Source: Thermodesulfobium narugense DSM 14796
Lineage (GTDB): Bacteria > Thermodesulfobiota > Thermodesulfobiia > Thermodesulfobiales > Thermodesulfobiaceae
Reading direction: 5' to 3'
Assembly (NCBI RefSeq): GCF_000212395.1
Contig: NC_015499.1
Coordinates: 1,375,421-1,439,420, forward strand
DNA length: 64,000 bases
Positions 17,040-26,320 of the stretch are shown here, piece after piece. Under the pieces are notes generated by a model. The model was given only the letters and a program-made list of their open reading frames with translations. It searched no databases and was not told where the DNA came from. How positions within the stretch are numbered: position 1 is the first letter of the stretch; each line of letters begins with the position of its first letter. The translations under genes and the position numbers were made by a program.

Positions 17040-17744
17040 CTAATAAACTAGCGTGCCTACCTTTTCTCCCTTTAGAGCTTTTTCTATATTGCCAGGTTCA
17101 AGCAAACTAAACACCACTATAGGTATTTTATTATCCATACACATAGATATTGCAGTAGTGTCCATTACAGAAAGACCTTCTTTAAGCACATCCATATATT
17201 TTAGTTTATCAAACTTTACAGCACCAGGATTTAGCTTGGGATCAGCATTATAAACGCCATCAACAGACGTAGCTTTAAAAATAACATCAGCGCCAATCTC
17301 TGCTGCCCTTAATGCAGCTGCAGTATCAGTAGTAAAATAAGGACTTCCTGTCCCAGCTGCAAATATTACTACTCTACCTTTTTCTAAATGCCTTATAGCT
17401 CTACGCCTAATATACGGCTCCGCTACTTCTCTTATCTCAATTGCAGTCTGTACTCTGGTTTGAACCCCTCTTCTCTCAAGAGCATCCTGCAGAGCAAGCG
17501 CATTAATTACAGTAGCAAGCATTCCCATATGATCTGCCGTAGCTCTATCCATACCAAGAGCTACTCCCGATAACCCTCTAAAAATATTCCCCCCTCCCAC
17601 AACTATAGCAATTTGTATATCCTCATTAGAGACGTTATAAATTTGCCTTGCCAAATCGGTCAAGACTTCAGAATCAAGGCCGTATCCCTTTTTACCCATT
17701 AGCGCTTCACCGCTTAATTTCAATAAAACTCTTCTAGAACTCAT
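17040..17744 (-). CDS. pyrH: Uridylate (UMP) kinase
   Basis: A 234-residue hexameric kinase of the amino-acid-kinase fold that phosphorylates UMP to [41 protein letters not shown] and the [17 protein letters not shown] region are diagnostic. It starts with ATG after AGGAGGGGG and lies between tsf and frr. Confidence 0.96.
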   Translation of the reverse strand: MSSRRVLLKLSGEALMGKKGYGLDSEVLTDLARQIYNVSNEDIQIAIVVGGGNIFRGLSGVALGMDRATADHMGMLATVINALALQDALERRGVQTRVQTAIEIREVAEPYIRRRAIRHLEKGRVVIFAAGTGSPYFTTDTAAALRAAEIGADVIFKATSVDGVYNADPKLNPGAVKFDKLKYMDVLKEGLSVMDTTAISMCMDNKIPIVVFSLLEPGNIEKALKGEKVGTLVY

Positions 17745-17766
17745 AAGACCCCCTCCTGATAAGTTT

Positions 17767-18366
17767 TTATACGCTCTCTCCTAAAGAAAAACGAGTAAAT
17801 CTCCTTACAACAATATTTTCCCCCACTTTAGCAATCATCTGGTTTATCAAATCAGAAATCTTAATAGAAGGGTCTTTCACAAAGGGTTGTTCTAAAAGAC
17901 AAACCTCTTCATAAAATTTATTAATCCTGCCTTCTACAATTTTATCAATCATATTTTCTGGTTTGCCTTCCTGCCTTGCCTGATTTCTAAGAATTTCTTT
18001 TTCAGAATTGAGTACTTCTTCTGAAACGTGTTCTTTAGAAATATAAATGGGATTAGACGCTGCAATCTGAAGGGCAATATCATGTGCGAGATTCAAAAAT
18101 TCATCTGTTCTTGCAACAAAATCAGTCTCGCAATTAAGCTCCAAAAGTACTCCAATTTTTTTATTTTGATGAATATAAGCTTCAATTATCCCTTCTTTTG
18201 CTTCTTTGCCAGCCCTTTTAGCAGCCTTCGCAAGCCCTTTTTCTCGCAAGTATTTTATTGCTTTCTCCATATCACATGAACATTCCTGTAAAGCTTTTTT
18301 GCAGTCCATAATTCCTGCTCCAGTTCTCTCTCTTAATTCTTTAACAATTTCACTTTTTATTTCCAC
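17767..18366 (-). CDS. tsf: Translation elongation factor Ts
   Basis: A 199-residue nucleotide exchange factor for EF-Tu. The N-terminal UBA-like domain has [13 protein letters not shown], and [14 protein letters not shown] follows. It is of the short type, with a reduced second half of the core like thermophile and Thermus-type EF-Ts, rather than the roughly 280-residue enterobacterial form. The start is GTG at 18366 after AAGGAG. Confidence 0.95.
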   Translation of the reverse strand: MEIKSEIVKELRERTGAGIMDCKKALQECSCDMEKAIKYLREKGLAKAAKRAGKEAKEGIIEAYIHQNKKIGVLLELNCETDFVARTDEFLNLAHDIALQIAASNPIYISKEHVSEEVLNSEKEILRNQARQEGKPENMIDKIVEGRINKFYEEVCLLEQPFVKDPSIKISDLINQMIAKVGENIVVRRFTRFSLGESV

Positions 18367-18426
18367 TTTATATCTACTCCTTAAAAATAATTTGTTATAT
18401 AAATTTCAAATTAGTATTTATAATAT

Positions 18427-19170
18427 TTATACTGCTTCTTCAGTACTTTCCTGGAATTCTTTACTTTCAGATATTTCAATAGCATCTTGTCCTTGTTTTG
18501 CTTCTATAATTGCATCAGCAATCTTCCCAGCAATAAGCTTTATAGCCCTAATTGCATCATCATTAGCTGGAATTATACAGTCAACTAAATCGGGGTCACA
18601 ATTGGTATCTACTATACCTATAACAGGTATACCAAGCTTTCTTGCTTCAAGAACTGCTATTTGATCCTTCTTTATATCGGCTACAAATAGAGCTCCAGGC
18701 AATCTGTTCATATTTTTCATGCCTCCAAGACTGCTTTGAAGCTTAGCAAGTTCCTTTTTCAATTTCATAGCTTCTTTTATAGGATATAAATCTATTCTTC
18801 CGCTTGACTGAAGCTCTTCTAATTCTTTCAATCTTGCAATTCTGCTCGTAATTGTTACAAAATTTGTGAGTGTACCACCAAGCCATCTAGTATTTACATA
18901 AGGCGATCCACACCTTATGGCCTCTTCCTTAATAGCATCTTGAGCCTGTCTTTTAGTCCCAACAAACAAAATTTCTTCGCCTTCAGAAGCAATTTTCCTA
19001 GCAAAATCATAAGCTACTTCAAAACAACGAAGAGTTTTTTGGAGATCAATAATATAGATCCCATTTCTTGCAGTAAAGATGTAAGGTTTCATTTTAGGAT
19101 TCCACCTTCGCGTTTGGTGTCCAAAATGCACCCCTGCTTCTAAAAGCTGTTTCATAGAAATTATTGACAC
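18427..19170 (-). CDS. rpsB: 30S ribosomal protein S2
   Basis: A 247-residue small-subunit protein. The start is GTG at 19170: AAGGAGG stands five bases before it and the product begins [18 protein letters not shown], as in other bacteria. A longer in-frame extension to 19257 has no ribosome site. Motifs [10 protein letters not shown] and [11 protein letters not shown] are present. It is first in the rpsB-tsf-pyrH-frr operon. Confidence 0.96.
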   Translation of the reverse strand: MSIISMKQLLEAGVHFGHQTRRWNPKMKPYIFTARNGIYIIDLQKTLRCFEVAYDFARKIASEGEEILFVGTKRQAQDAIKEEAIRCGSPYVNTRWLGGTLTNFVTITSRIARLKELEELQSSGRIDLYPIKEAMKLKKELAKLQSSLGGMKNMNRLPGALFVADIKKDQIAVLEARKLGIPVIGIVDTNCDPDLVDCIIPANDDAIRAIKLIAGKIADAIIEAKQGQDAIEISESKEFQESTEEAV

Positions 19171-19193
19171 TACAACCTCCTTAAATATACCTC

Positions 19194-19240
19194 CGCCAAA
19201 AGAAAAAAAAAATTGGCGTGCGAATTTACCGAACAATCGG
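19194..19240 (-). promoter_or_regulatory. Possible S2 leader RNA hairpins
   Basis: Two small hairpins lie just upstream of rpsB on the minus strand: a 4-bp stem with loop (19229-19240) and a 6-bp stem CGCCAA/TTGGCG with a U-rich 13-base loop (19194-19199 with 19213-19218). The second ends directly before GGCGGAGG. S2 autoregulates its own mRNA in several bacteria, so a regulatory leader is plausible but unproven. Confidence 0.35.
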
Positions 19241-19346
19241 CTAGAAAAGTTTATCACAAAACATTATATTCAGTAAAGACTCCAAATTTTCTTTTAAGTG
19301 TTAAAATAAATTAACTTCTTCTTTTCGAATTTTGGAGGATCTTTTT

Positions 19347-19829
19347 ATGGAAATAGTTTTTGTAAGGCACAGCAACGCTGAAACCATTGGCATAGAACAG
19401 AAAGATTTTGACAGAAAACTAACCCCAAAGGGTATTAAAAAAGCAAAAAAAATTGCAAAAGGCCTAAAAAAAATTTTTAACAACGAAACTGTTGAAATCT
19501 GGACTAGCCCTGCTCAAAGAGCATTCCAAACATCAAAAATAATAGCAGAAGCTTTAAAATGTGAAAATCTAAAAGAAATGGATTCTCTTTGGGAAAGTGA
19601 TTTTATAAAATTTTTGCACGATATAAAAAATATAAACGAGAACGTAAAATTAATATGCGTAGGGCATCAACCCACACTTACAGACTGGGTTAAAAGCCTT
19701 ACAGGTTCAATAGTACCATTTAAGAAGTGTTCATGTTTAAGCATCACAATAGATCCCACAAATCCTCATTCTGGAACTCTTAATTGGCTCTTTGATGTAA
19801 AATTTATAGAAAAGATTTTAGATATTTAA
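19347..19829 (+). CDS. SixA-like histidine phosphatase family protein
   Basis: A 160-residue member of the branch-2/SixA group of histidine phosphatases. The catalytic RHS (Arg7-His8) stands near the N-terminus in place of the usual RHG, and the second histidine is in VGHQPTLTDW. The target may be a phosphohistidine on a signalling protein, but small-molecule substrates cannot be excluded. The ATG at 19347 is chosen because GGAGG lies eight bases upstream; an in-frame TTG at 19332 includes that ribosome site. It ends four bases into the convergent rubredoxin gene. Confidence 0.8.
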   Translation: MEIVFVRHSNAETIGIEQKDFDRKLTPKGIKKAKKIAKGLKKIFNNETVEIWTSPAQRAFQTSKIIAEALKCENLKEMDSLWESDFIKFLHDIKNINENVKLICVGHQPTLTDWVKSLTGSIVPFKKCSCLSITIDPTNPHSGTLNWLFDVKFIEKILDI

Positions 19830-20011
19830 ATTTTGCCCTGGTAATCTTCTTCGTTCTTACCCTCTTTAAATGTATCTTTCGCTGCATCACACCATGGACA
19901 TTTCCAATCTTGAGTCAAGTCTTCAAATGGGGTGCCAGGAGGAATACCGTTTTCAAGATCGCCAAAATTTGGATTGTATTCATAACCACACATACAATGA
20001 AAAATTTTCAA
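19826..20011 (-). CDS. Rubredoxin with unusual C-x-C first metal knuckle
   Basis: A 61-residue one-iron electron carrier used in anaerobes for oxygen and peroxide defence or as a redox partner. The body is typical: GYEYNP, NGIPPGTPFEDL, DWKCPWCDAAK. The iron ligands would be Cys6, Cys8, Cys38 and Cys41. The first pair is spaced C-M-C-G instead of the normal C-x2-C-G, and the glycine after the last cysteine is Asp. TTG at 20011 is taken as start (GGAGG five bases before); an upstream TTG at 20023 contains the ribosome site. Whether the site still binds iron tetrahedrally is open. Confidence 0.85.
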   Translation of the reverse strand: MKIFHCMCGYEYNPNFGDLENGIPPGTPFEDLTQDWKCPWCDAAKDTFKEGKNEEDYQGKI

Positions 20012-20069
20012 GTTTACCTCCAATTAAATTAATTCTTATTATCATTATAACAAAATTAAAGGAGAGAGG

Positions 20070-20828
20070 ATGTTAAGAAAAAAAGTTTGTAAAAAATGCA
20101 ATACGATAAATTTTGCTGATGCAAAGTTTTGTAGAAATTGTGGCAGTCCATTAATAACGGCCCCGAAAGACATAATAAATGAATCAAATAACATCAAAAA
20201 CGATGATTTCAAACTTTCTACACCAATTGGAGGTCCTGCGTGGGCCTTTCAATTACTACTTTCAAATTGGGCAAAAAAACATGAAGAAAAATATTCAAAA
20301 TATATTAATAATATTAATAAATTCAAACCATTAAAAACTTTATTATATTCAATTGTCCTGGCAAAAAATATCTATAAGGAGTTTGTTTTCGATAAAAAAA
20401 ACAACAGTTTAGCCTTAATTTATATAAGCTTATATACCTTAAATTTTCTAATCGGATACATTTTTTCTCTAAGCTTCAAGGCAAATTTTTTATTAATAGC
20501 AGTACTCTTAAGCTTCACAGAAGCTATAATAATATTTTTTAAAATTTTAGCATCACAGTTTTTGGTCTACACGCTTATTAGGGTATCTTTCCCAAGTGAT
20601 TTGTTCATAAGACTAATTGCTATTACATGTGCACCATTATTTATTAGCTTTATACCCTATAGTTGGGAAATTTTGAAAATTTATATATTTTTTACTCAAG
20701 CAATTGGTATTAGGGATATAACAAATTGTTCAACATCAAAGTCTTTTTTCATAAGCCTATGTTTATCACTAGTAGACGTCATTATTTGGGGAACACTTAG
20801 CCCTTATATCCACTCTATTAAGTTTTAG
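20070..20828 (+). CDS. Zinc-ribbon membrane protein of unknown function (Yip1-like)
   Basis: 252 residues. The N-terminus is a double-zinc-ribbon type knuckle (Cys7, Cys10, Cys21, Cys24: VCKKCNT, FCRNCGSPL). After a polar linker of about 80 residues, the second half holds about five hydrophobic helices spread like the Yip1 domain family. The function is not known; such proteins are often small membrane proteins of the envelope. It starts with ATG after GGAGAG, divergent from rubredoxin and upstream of lon on the same strand. Confidence 0.65.
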   Translation: MLRKKVCKKCNTINFADAKFCRNCGSPLITAPKDIINESNNIKNDDFKLSTPIGGPAWAFQLLLSNWAKKHEEKYSKYINNINKFKPLKTLLYSIVLAKNIYKEFVFDKKNNSLALIYISLYTLNFLIGYIFSLSFKANFLLIAVLLSFTEAIIIFFKILASQFLVYTLIRVSFPSDLFIRLIAITCAPLFISFIPYSWEILKIYIFFTQAIGIRDITNCSTSKSFFISLCLSLVDVIIWGTLSPYIHSIKF

Positions 20829-20907
20829 ATTTATTAAAAAATTGTTATATAATCTAAAATAGTATTATAGAGTCTTTAAACTAAAAATCTGGAAGAGAGG
20901 AAGCAGT

Positions 20908-23268
20908 GTGGATAAAGATACAAAGGATATAAAAGAAAATCAAAACGAAGTAAAAGAATTGCCCTATAGGGAGTTACCTCTTATACCTTTAAAGGATACG
21001 GTAATTTTTCCTCATATGGTAGTACCTCTTTTTATAGGAAGAGATAAATCTCTCAAAGCACTTGAAGAGGCAATGCTAAAGTATGAAAAACACGTTTTAG
21101 TAGTTTCTCAAAAAAAACCTGATGAAGAGGCCGAAGTAGAAGGCCTGTATCAAGTTGGGGTAATAGCAAACATACTTCAAATATTAAAATTGCCTGATGG
21201 TCATGCAAGAATAGTTGTGCAAGGAACTGATAGAGCAAAAATTCTATCATTTAAACAAACCGATCCTTTTTTCCTTGTTGAATTTGAAAAATTAGAGGAA
21301 GAAGATTCAAAAGACCCAGAAATTGAAGCAATGGTAAGAATCCTTATCAGCAAATTTGAAGAGGCCACAAAACTTGGAAAAAATATTCCAAGCGAAGCTG
21401 TAATAGCTATATATAATATAAGTGAACCATCAAGACTATCTGAATACATAGCCACTCATCTCATAAATAGCACAGAAGAAAAACAACTTATTCTTGAAAC
21501 AACTGACTTAAAAGAAAAATTAAAAAAGTTACTTAAATATGTCCAGAAAGAAATTTCTATTCTAGAAGTAGAATCTAGAATCAAAAATCAAATAAATCAG
21601 GAAATGGAAAAACATCAAAAGGAGTTTTATCTTAGAGAACAAATAAAAGCAATACAGAAAGAACTTGGAGAAGCTGAAGAAAAACAAGTAGAACTAGAAG
21701 ATCTTAAAAACAAAGTTAAAGAAGCAAAAATGCCTCCAGAAGTAGAAAAAAAGGTTTACAAGGAAATCTCCAGACTTGAAAAAATGCCTTCTACTTCCGC
21801 AGAAGTTCCAGTAATTAGAACTTATCTAGATTGGGTCATAAATCTCCCGTGGTCAAAAAAATCTAAAGATAACCTTGACATAATAAAAGCAGAAAAAATC
21901 TTAGAAAGAGAACATTATGGTCTTAAGAAGGTAAAAGAGAGAATAATAGAATTTTTAGCTATAAGAAAGCTAACAAAAAGCCTTAAAGGACCAATTCTTT
22001 GTTTTGTAGGACCCCCTGGAGTGGGAAAAACTTCTCTAGGAAAATCAATCGCAGCAGCATTAAACAGAAAATTCATAAGAATTGCTCTGGGTGGCATGAG
22101 AGACGAAGCAGAAATTAGAGGACATAGAAAAACATATGTAGGAGCATTGCCAGGCAGAATTATTCAGAGTATCTCTCAGGTACAAACGAATAATCCAGTA
22201 TTTATGATGGACGAAATAGACAAAGTAGGCACTGATTTTAGAGGCGATCCAACAAGTGCCCTACTCGAAGTCCTGGATCCAGAGCAAAATCACTCATTTA
22301 CCGACCACTATTTAGAGGTTCCTTTTGATCTTTCAAACGTTATGTTTATAACTACTGCAAACCTAATTGATCCTATCCCAGAACCTTTAAGGGATAGAAT
22401 GGAGATAATAGAAATACCAGGATATACAGAAGATGAAAAAATAGAAATTGCTATAAGACATCTTTTGCCCAAACAATTGAAATTTCACGGTTTAAATAAA
22501 GAAAAAGTTAAAATTAACAAAGATGTAATTACAAAAATTATACGAGAATATACACATGAAGCAGGAGTAAGGAATTTAGAGCGAAATATCGCTTCTTTAT
22601 GCAGAAAAGCAGCCAAATTAATCGCTACTAATAAGGCAAAGAGTGTAACTTTTACAGTCAAAAATCTAGAAAAATATTTAGGGGTAGCAAAGTATAGCTA
22701 TGGTATGGCAGATGAAGTAGACAGGGTAGGTGTGGTAACAGGGCTTGCATGGACACCTAGTGGAGGAGACATCTTGTTTATCGAAACGCTAATATATCCT
22801 GGTAAAGGACAATTAACCTTAACAGGTCAACTAGGTGACGTTATGAAAGAATCAGCTCAAGCAGCACTTAGCTACATTAAATCTAATGCAAAAACGTTAA
22901 ATGTTTCTGAGGAAATTCTCAGCAAAAATGACATGCACATTCACGTGCCAGAAGGAGCAATACCAAAGGATGGCCCATCTGCAGGAGTTGCAATTGCTAC
23001 TTCAATGGTTTCAGCTCTAACTGGCAAAAAAGCAAGTAAAAACGTTGCGATGACAGGAGAAATAACGCTCAGAGGACAGGTTTTGCCAATAGGAGGGATT
23101 AGAGAAAAGCTTCTTGCAGCCCACAGAGCAGGTATTAAAAAAGTTCTAATTCCTGAAAAAAACAAAAAAGACGTTGCAGAAATTCCAAAAAATGTACTAA
23201 AAAACCTTGAAATACTTTATATTAAAGAAGTTCAAGAAGCCTTTCAGGCTACTCTTTTAGATAATTAG
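20908..23268 (+). CDS. lon: ATP-dependent protease La (Lon)
   Basis: A 786-residue AAA+ serine protease for misfolded and regulatory proteins. In order: N-terminal substrate domain (LPLIPLKDTVIFPHMVVPL), coiled-coil region, Walker A GPPGVGKT (368-375), Walker B FMMDEIDK, and C-terminal protease domain with catalytic Ser691 (PKDGPSAG) and Lys734 (GIREKLLAA). The start is GTG at 20908 after GAGAGGAAG. No CIRCE or other obvious heat-shock operator is seen upstream. Confidence 0.97.
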   Translation: MDKDTKDIKENQNEVKELPYRELPLIPLKDTVIFPHMVVPLFIGRDKSLKALEEAMLKYEKHVLVVSQKKPDEEAEVEGLYQVGVIANILQILKLPDGHARIVVQGTDRAKILSFKQTDPFFLVEFEKLEEEDSKDPEIEAMVRILISKFEEATKLGKNIPSEAVIAIYNISEPSRLSEYIATHLINSTEEKQLILETTDLKEKLKKLLKYVQKEISILEVESRIKNQINQEMEKHQKEFYLREQIKAIQKELGEAEEKQVELEDLKNKVKEAKMPPEVEKKVYKEISRLEKMPSTSAEVPVIRTYLDWVINLPWSKKSKDNLDIIKAEKILEREHYGLKKVKERIIEFLAIRKLTKSLKGPILCFVGPPGVGKTSLGKSIAAALNRKFIRIALGGMRDEAEIRGHRKTYVGALPGRIIQSISQVQTNNPVFMMDEIDKVGTDFRGDPTSALLEVLDPEQNHSFTDHYLEVPFDLSNVMFITTANLIDPIPEPLRDRMEIIEIPGYTEDEKIEIAIRHLLPKQLKFHGLNKEKVKINKDVITKIIREYTHEAGVRNLERNIASLCRKAAKLIATNKAKSVTFTVKNLEKYLGVAKYSYGMADEVDRVGVVTGLAWTPSGGDILFIETLIYPGKGQLTLTGQLGDVMKESAQAALSYIKSNAKTLNVSEEILSKNDMHIHVPEGAIPKDGPSAGVAIATSMVSALTGKKASKNVAMTGEITLRGQVLPIGGIREKLLAAHRAGIKKVLIPEKNKKDVAEIPKNVLKNLEILYIKEVQEAFQATLLDN

Positions 23269-23312
23269 ACAAAAAACGTTGTCAGATATATTTGAGAACA
23301 TAATGTCTCACA

Positions 23313-24245
23313 ATGATTAAATTAATCTTAGCTCATATAAAACGAGAAATTTTTCTAGTAGTTTTTATCATATTTATTGGAACATTTGGTTATATGTTTT
23401 TAGAACACTACACTCCGATCGAAGCACTCTTTATGACCGTTATAACAATAACAACAGTTGGGTACGAAGAAGTAAAACCTCTTGACAATACAGGAATGCT
23501 ATTTAGCATAGTATTAATATTATCAAGTTTTGGAACTTTTGCGTTTGCTATTTCAAGAATAATAGATTATATTTTTGGTTCATATCTCGAAGAAAGAGAG
23601 AAAATAAAGATGGAAAACAAGTTAAAAACTCTTAAGGATCATATTATAATATGCGGCTATGGCAGAATGGGTTCTGTTGTTGCAAGGGAACTGAGAAAAA
23701 ACAAAAAGGAAGTAGTAATAATAGAGAATAACCCTCAAACATGTGAACTTGCAAAAAAAGACGGGTTTATCGCTATTGAAGGCAATGCCACAAATGATGA
23801 AATGTTAATAAAAGCTGGGGTAAAAGCAGCAAAATCAATAATAGCAATTACCTCATCAGAGCCAGATAATGGCTTTATAAGTCTTTCCGCAAAAAAACTA
23901 AATCCAAAGATATTAGTTATAAGCAGAGCCAGTAACGCAGAATGGATATCAAAACTACACCTTGCTGGCGCAGATGAAGTAATATCTCCACATACCTTTG
24001 GCGCAAGAAGAATTGTAAACTTTATTCTAAGTCCAGGAGTTGTAGAATTTCTTGATATTCTAAGAGACGAAAATATCGACATTTTCATGGAGGAATTAAC
24101 TGTCAAGCCAAATTCAATACTAAATGGTAAAACCTTTAAATCCTGGGAAGAATTAAGATTATTTTTAGACGTCCCATCCTTGATTCCTTTAACTTTTTGT
24201 ATTGAAAAATATAACAAGTGTCCTATAACGAAGAATTTACACTAA
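23313..24245 (+). CDS. Two-helix potassium channel with RCK/TrkA-N domain, C-terminus frameshifted
   Basis: 310 residues as read. Two membrane helices flank a pore loop with the K+ filter TTVGYEEV (about 47-54), followed by a cytoplasmic Rossmann RCK domain (IICGYGRMGSVVARELR, VVIIENNP, ITSSEPDNGF). This is the MthK/Kch-like plan for a gated K+ channel. The chain goes out of phase around residue 298: the expected RCK_C ending continues in the -1 frame to 24328. The start ATG has no obvious ribosome site. The gene may be inactive, slightly shortened, or subject to recoding. Confidence 0.85.
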   Translation: MIKLILAHIKREIFLVVFIIFIGTFGYMFLEHYTPIEALFMTVITITTVGYEEVKPLDNTGMLFSIVLILSSFGTFAFAISRIIDYIFGSYLEEREKIKMENKLKTLKDHIIICGYGRMGSVVARELRKNKKEVVIIENNPQTCELAKKDGFIAIEGNATNDEMLIKAGVKAAKSIIAITSSEPDNGFISLSAKKLNPKILVISRASNAEWISKLHLAGADEVISPHTFGARRIVNFILSPGVVEFLDILRDENIDIFMEELTVKPNSILNGKTFKSWEELRLFLDVPSLIPLTFCIEKYNKCPITKNLH

Positions 24246-24328
24246 AAGAATCTGATAAAATAATTATAATCGGTTCCAAATCAGATATAGAAAGAGTTAA
24301 CAAATTTGTACTGGGAAATAGTAATTAA
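24206..24328 (+). pseudogene. Out-of-frame RCK_C (TrkA-C) tail of the potassium channel
   Basis: In the -1 frame relative to the channel gene, after a stop at 24203-24205, the sequence reads SYNEEFTLKESDKIIIIG followed by SKSDIERVNKFVLG and a stop at 24326-24328. This is the standard last strand and helix of a TrkA-C domain (the LKEGDxIIIIG pattern). A single-base deletion between 24206 and 24245 would explain the break. No canonical X XXY YYZ slippery heptamer is in the correct phase there. Confidence 0.75.
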
Positions 24329-24385
24329 TTATAATAATTTTTTTATTTCAATATATTTTGTGGTATTTCAAACAAATTTATACCT

Positions 24386-25411
24386 ATGAATAAATCTTTT
24401 TTAAATTTTTTACCAATATATCTTTTGATAGCTATAACAATTTTCTTGTTTGTGTTCAAAGACTTTATTATCCAGGTGCTTCTTGCTCTTATTTTTGCTA
24501 TAGTTCTATCTCCTCCAGTAGACTTTCTTGAAAAAAAGAAAATTCCAAGATTTTTTGGATCTTTAATAGTGTTTTTTTCGGTAATTTCGTTTATGGTCAT
24601 TATTTACTTGCTTACTGCGCCCATTTTAAATTTCGAAATTCAAAAGTTAGTTGCATCTTTCCCAGAATATCTTAAAAATTTTGATGATGCATTTCAAAAT
24701 TTTCTTGCCAATTTACAAATAAATCCCGGACACTATATCTGGTTAAATCTGATTCTCCAAAAATTAAGAGATCACTTTCAAGAATGGATTGGCAACGTGC
24801 TAAACGTTGTGGGTGCATCAACATTTGATTTAATAAATAAAGCCATATCTTGGTTGGTTTTTCCCATTTTGACCTTGTTTTTTATGAAAGATCTACCTAT
24901 TCTTGCTAAGGGCATTTTAGAAATATTTCCACAAAGCAAAAGAACTCTTATTACAGAAATAGGCTCTTGTCTTACGCACGGTATAAGGGCTTACGTTAAA
25001 GGACAGTTAATTTTATCCGTTATTATTGGATTTTTGACAGGCCTTGGATTATTTTTTTTAGGCATCGAATATTTTCTTCTTCTTGGCTTTCTAGCAGCTA
25101 TTTTAGAATTTATCCCTTATTTGGGGCCGATGCTTGCATCAATTCCCGCTCTTATAATTTCAATAGCAATTTCGCCCTTGAAAGCTTTCATAGTACTTAT
25201 TTTCTATATTGTACTTCATCAACTTGAGGGAGTAATAATAGCACCAAATATAATGAGCAAAAGTATTGACGTACCGCCATCTCTAGTAATAATTGTGCTT
25301 ACTATTGCAGCAGCACTTGGTTCTATTCCTGGAATGCTTTTATCCATTCCTCTTACTGCTATTTCCAAATCTCTTTATGAATACTGGCAAAAGAACCGCA
25401 CTAACAATTAA
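24386..25411 (+). CDS. AI-2E family (PerM/UPF0118) transporter
   Basis: A 341-residue membrane protein with about eight helices and the typical C-terminal signatures (LLGFLAAILEFIPYLGPML and the GSIPGMLLSIPLTA segment). Members export small molecules (autoinducer-2 in E. coli TqsA) or couple Na+/H+ exchange; the substrate here is unknown. It precedes an ABC-2 exporter on the same strand with an 18-base gap. Confidence 0.88.
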   Translation: MNKSFLNFLPIYLLIAITIFLFVFKDFIIQVLLALIFAIVLSPPVDFLEKKKIPRFFGSLIVFFSVISFMVIIYLLTAPILNFEIQKLVASFPEYLKNFDDAFQNFLANLQINPGHYIWLNLILQKLRDHFQEWIGNVLNVVGASTFDLINKAISWLVFPILTLFFMKDLPILAKGILEIFPQSKRTLITEIGSCLTHGIRAYVKGQLILSVIIGFLTGLGLFFLGIEYFLLLGFLAAILEFIPYLGPMLASIPALIISIAISPLKAFIVLIFYIVLHQLEGVIIAPNIMSKSIDVPPSLVIIVLTIAAALGSIPGMLLSIPLTAISKSLYEYWQKNRTNN

Positions 25412-25429
25412 CTTTCTTCAGGAGAAAAG

Positions 25430-26320
25430 ATGAAAGCTATACGCGTTTTTGGATTAACAAAGTCCTATAAATCAAAAACTAATGTCATTGCTGTAGATAA
25501 CTTAACCTTTGAAGTAGAAGAAGGTCAAGTCTTTTGCTTTTTAGGGCCTAATGGTGCTGGCAAAACCACTACCATAAGAATTCTCAATACGCTATTAAAA
25601 AAAGATAGAGGTCAAATCTATTTTTTTAATATTGATTTAGACAAAAAACCCCAAGAAATAAAAAATATTATCGGCGTGGTTCAACAGCACACAAACGTCG
25701 ACTCAGAACTTACTGTATGGGAAAATCTTTTAATTCATTCTATGCTTCATAAAATGAAAAAATCAATATTTGAAGAAAGAGCAATCCAACTTTTAGAAGC
25801 TATGGATATGATTGACAAAAAAGACAGGTTTGCAAATAAACTCTCAGGTGGAGAAAGGAGAAAGCTTTCTATTATTAGAGCACTTTTGCACAACCCAAAA
25901 ATTATATTTTTAGACGAACCAACTGTTGGGCTAGACACTTTTACCAGAAGAGCTATCTGGGAAGGCATAAAGCAACTTAAATTTTCCGGCAAAACGATAA
26001 TTTTAACTACTCACTACATTGAAGAAGCTCAAATGCTCTCAGATCTCGTCTTGATAATAAATAAAGGGAAGAAACTTATCGAAGAAACTCCAAATGCTTT
26101 AATAAATAGATTGGGTAGAATTACATTAGAATATCAAGAAAACGGCAAAACAACATATAAATTTTTTAACACTAGTCAAGAGGCAAAAGATTTTAGCGCA
26201 AATCTAATAAATTTAGATTCTATTCTTATCAGGGAAACAAATTTAGAAGATGTTTTCGTTACGCTGACAGGAAATGGAGGTGAAAATTATTGCAACTCTT
26301 TAGAGAAGTGTTTCCCATAG
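25430..26320 (+). CDS. ABC-2 type exporter, ATP-binding subunit (DrrA/NodI-like)
   Basis: A 296-residue ATPase with Walker A GPNGAGKTT (39-47), signature LSGGERRKLS, Walker B IIFLDEP and the switch histidine in LTTHY. The C-terminal extension (LEDVFVTLTG) is typical of the drug/polysaccharide exporter group. It overlaps the permease gene by 31 bases; together they form one exporter with unknown cargo. Confidence 0.92.
   Translation: MKAIRVFGLTKSYKSKTNVIAVDNLTFEVEEGQVFCFLGPNGAGKTTTIRILNTLLKKDRGQIYFFNIDLDKKPQEIKNIIGVVQQHTNVDSELTVWENLLIHSMLHKMKKSIFEERAIQLLEAMDMIDKKDRFANKLSGGERRKLSIIRALLHNPKIIFLDEPTVGLDTFTRRAIWEGIKQLKFSGKTIILTTHYIEEAQMLSDLVLIINKGKKLIEETPNALINRLGRITLEYQENGKTTYKFFNTSQEAKDFSANLINLDSILIRETNLEDVFVTLTGNGGENYCNSLEKCFP

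Noticed and set aside
20829-20907. CIRCE or other heat-shock operator before lon
   Set aside because: No TTAGCACTC-N9-GAGTGCTAA-like repeat; only general AT-rich promoter-like words.
24203-24245. Programmed -1 frameshift in the potassium channel
   Set aside because: A five-A run is present but not in the phase of a slippery heptamer, and no strong downstream pseudoknot or hairpin was seen; a simple deletion is more likely.
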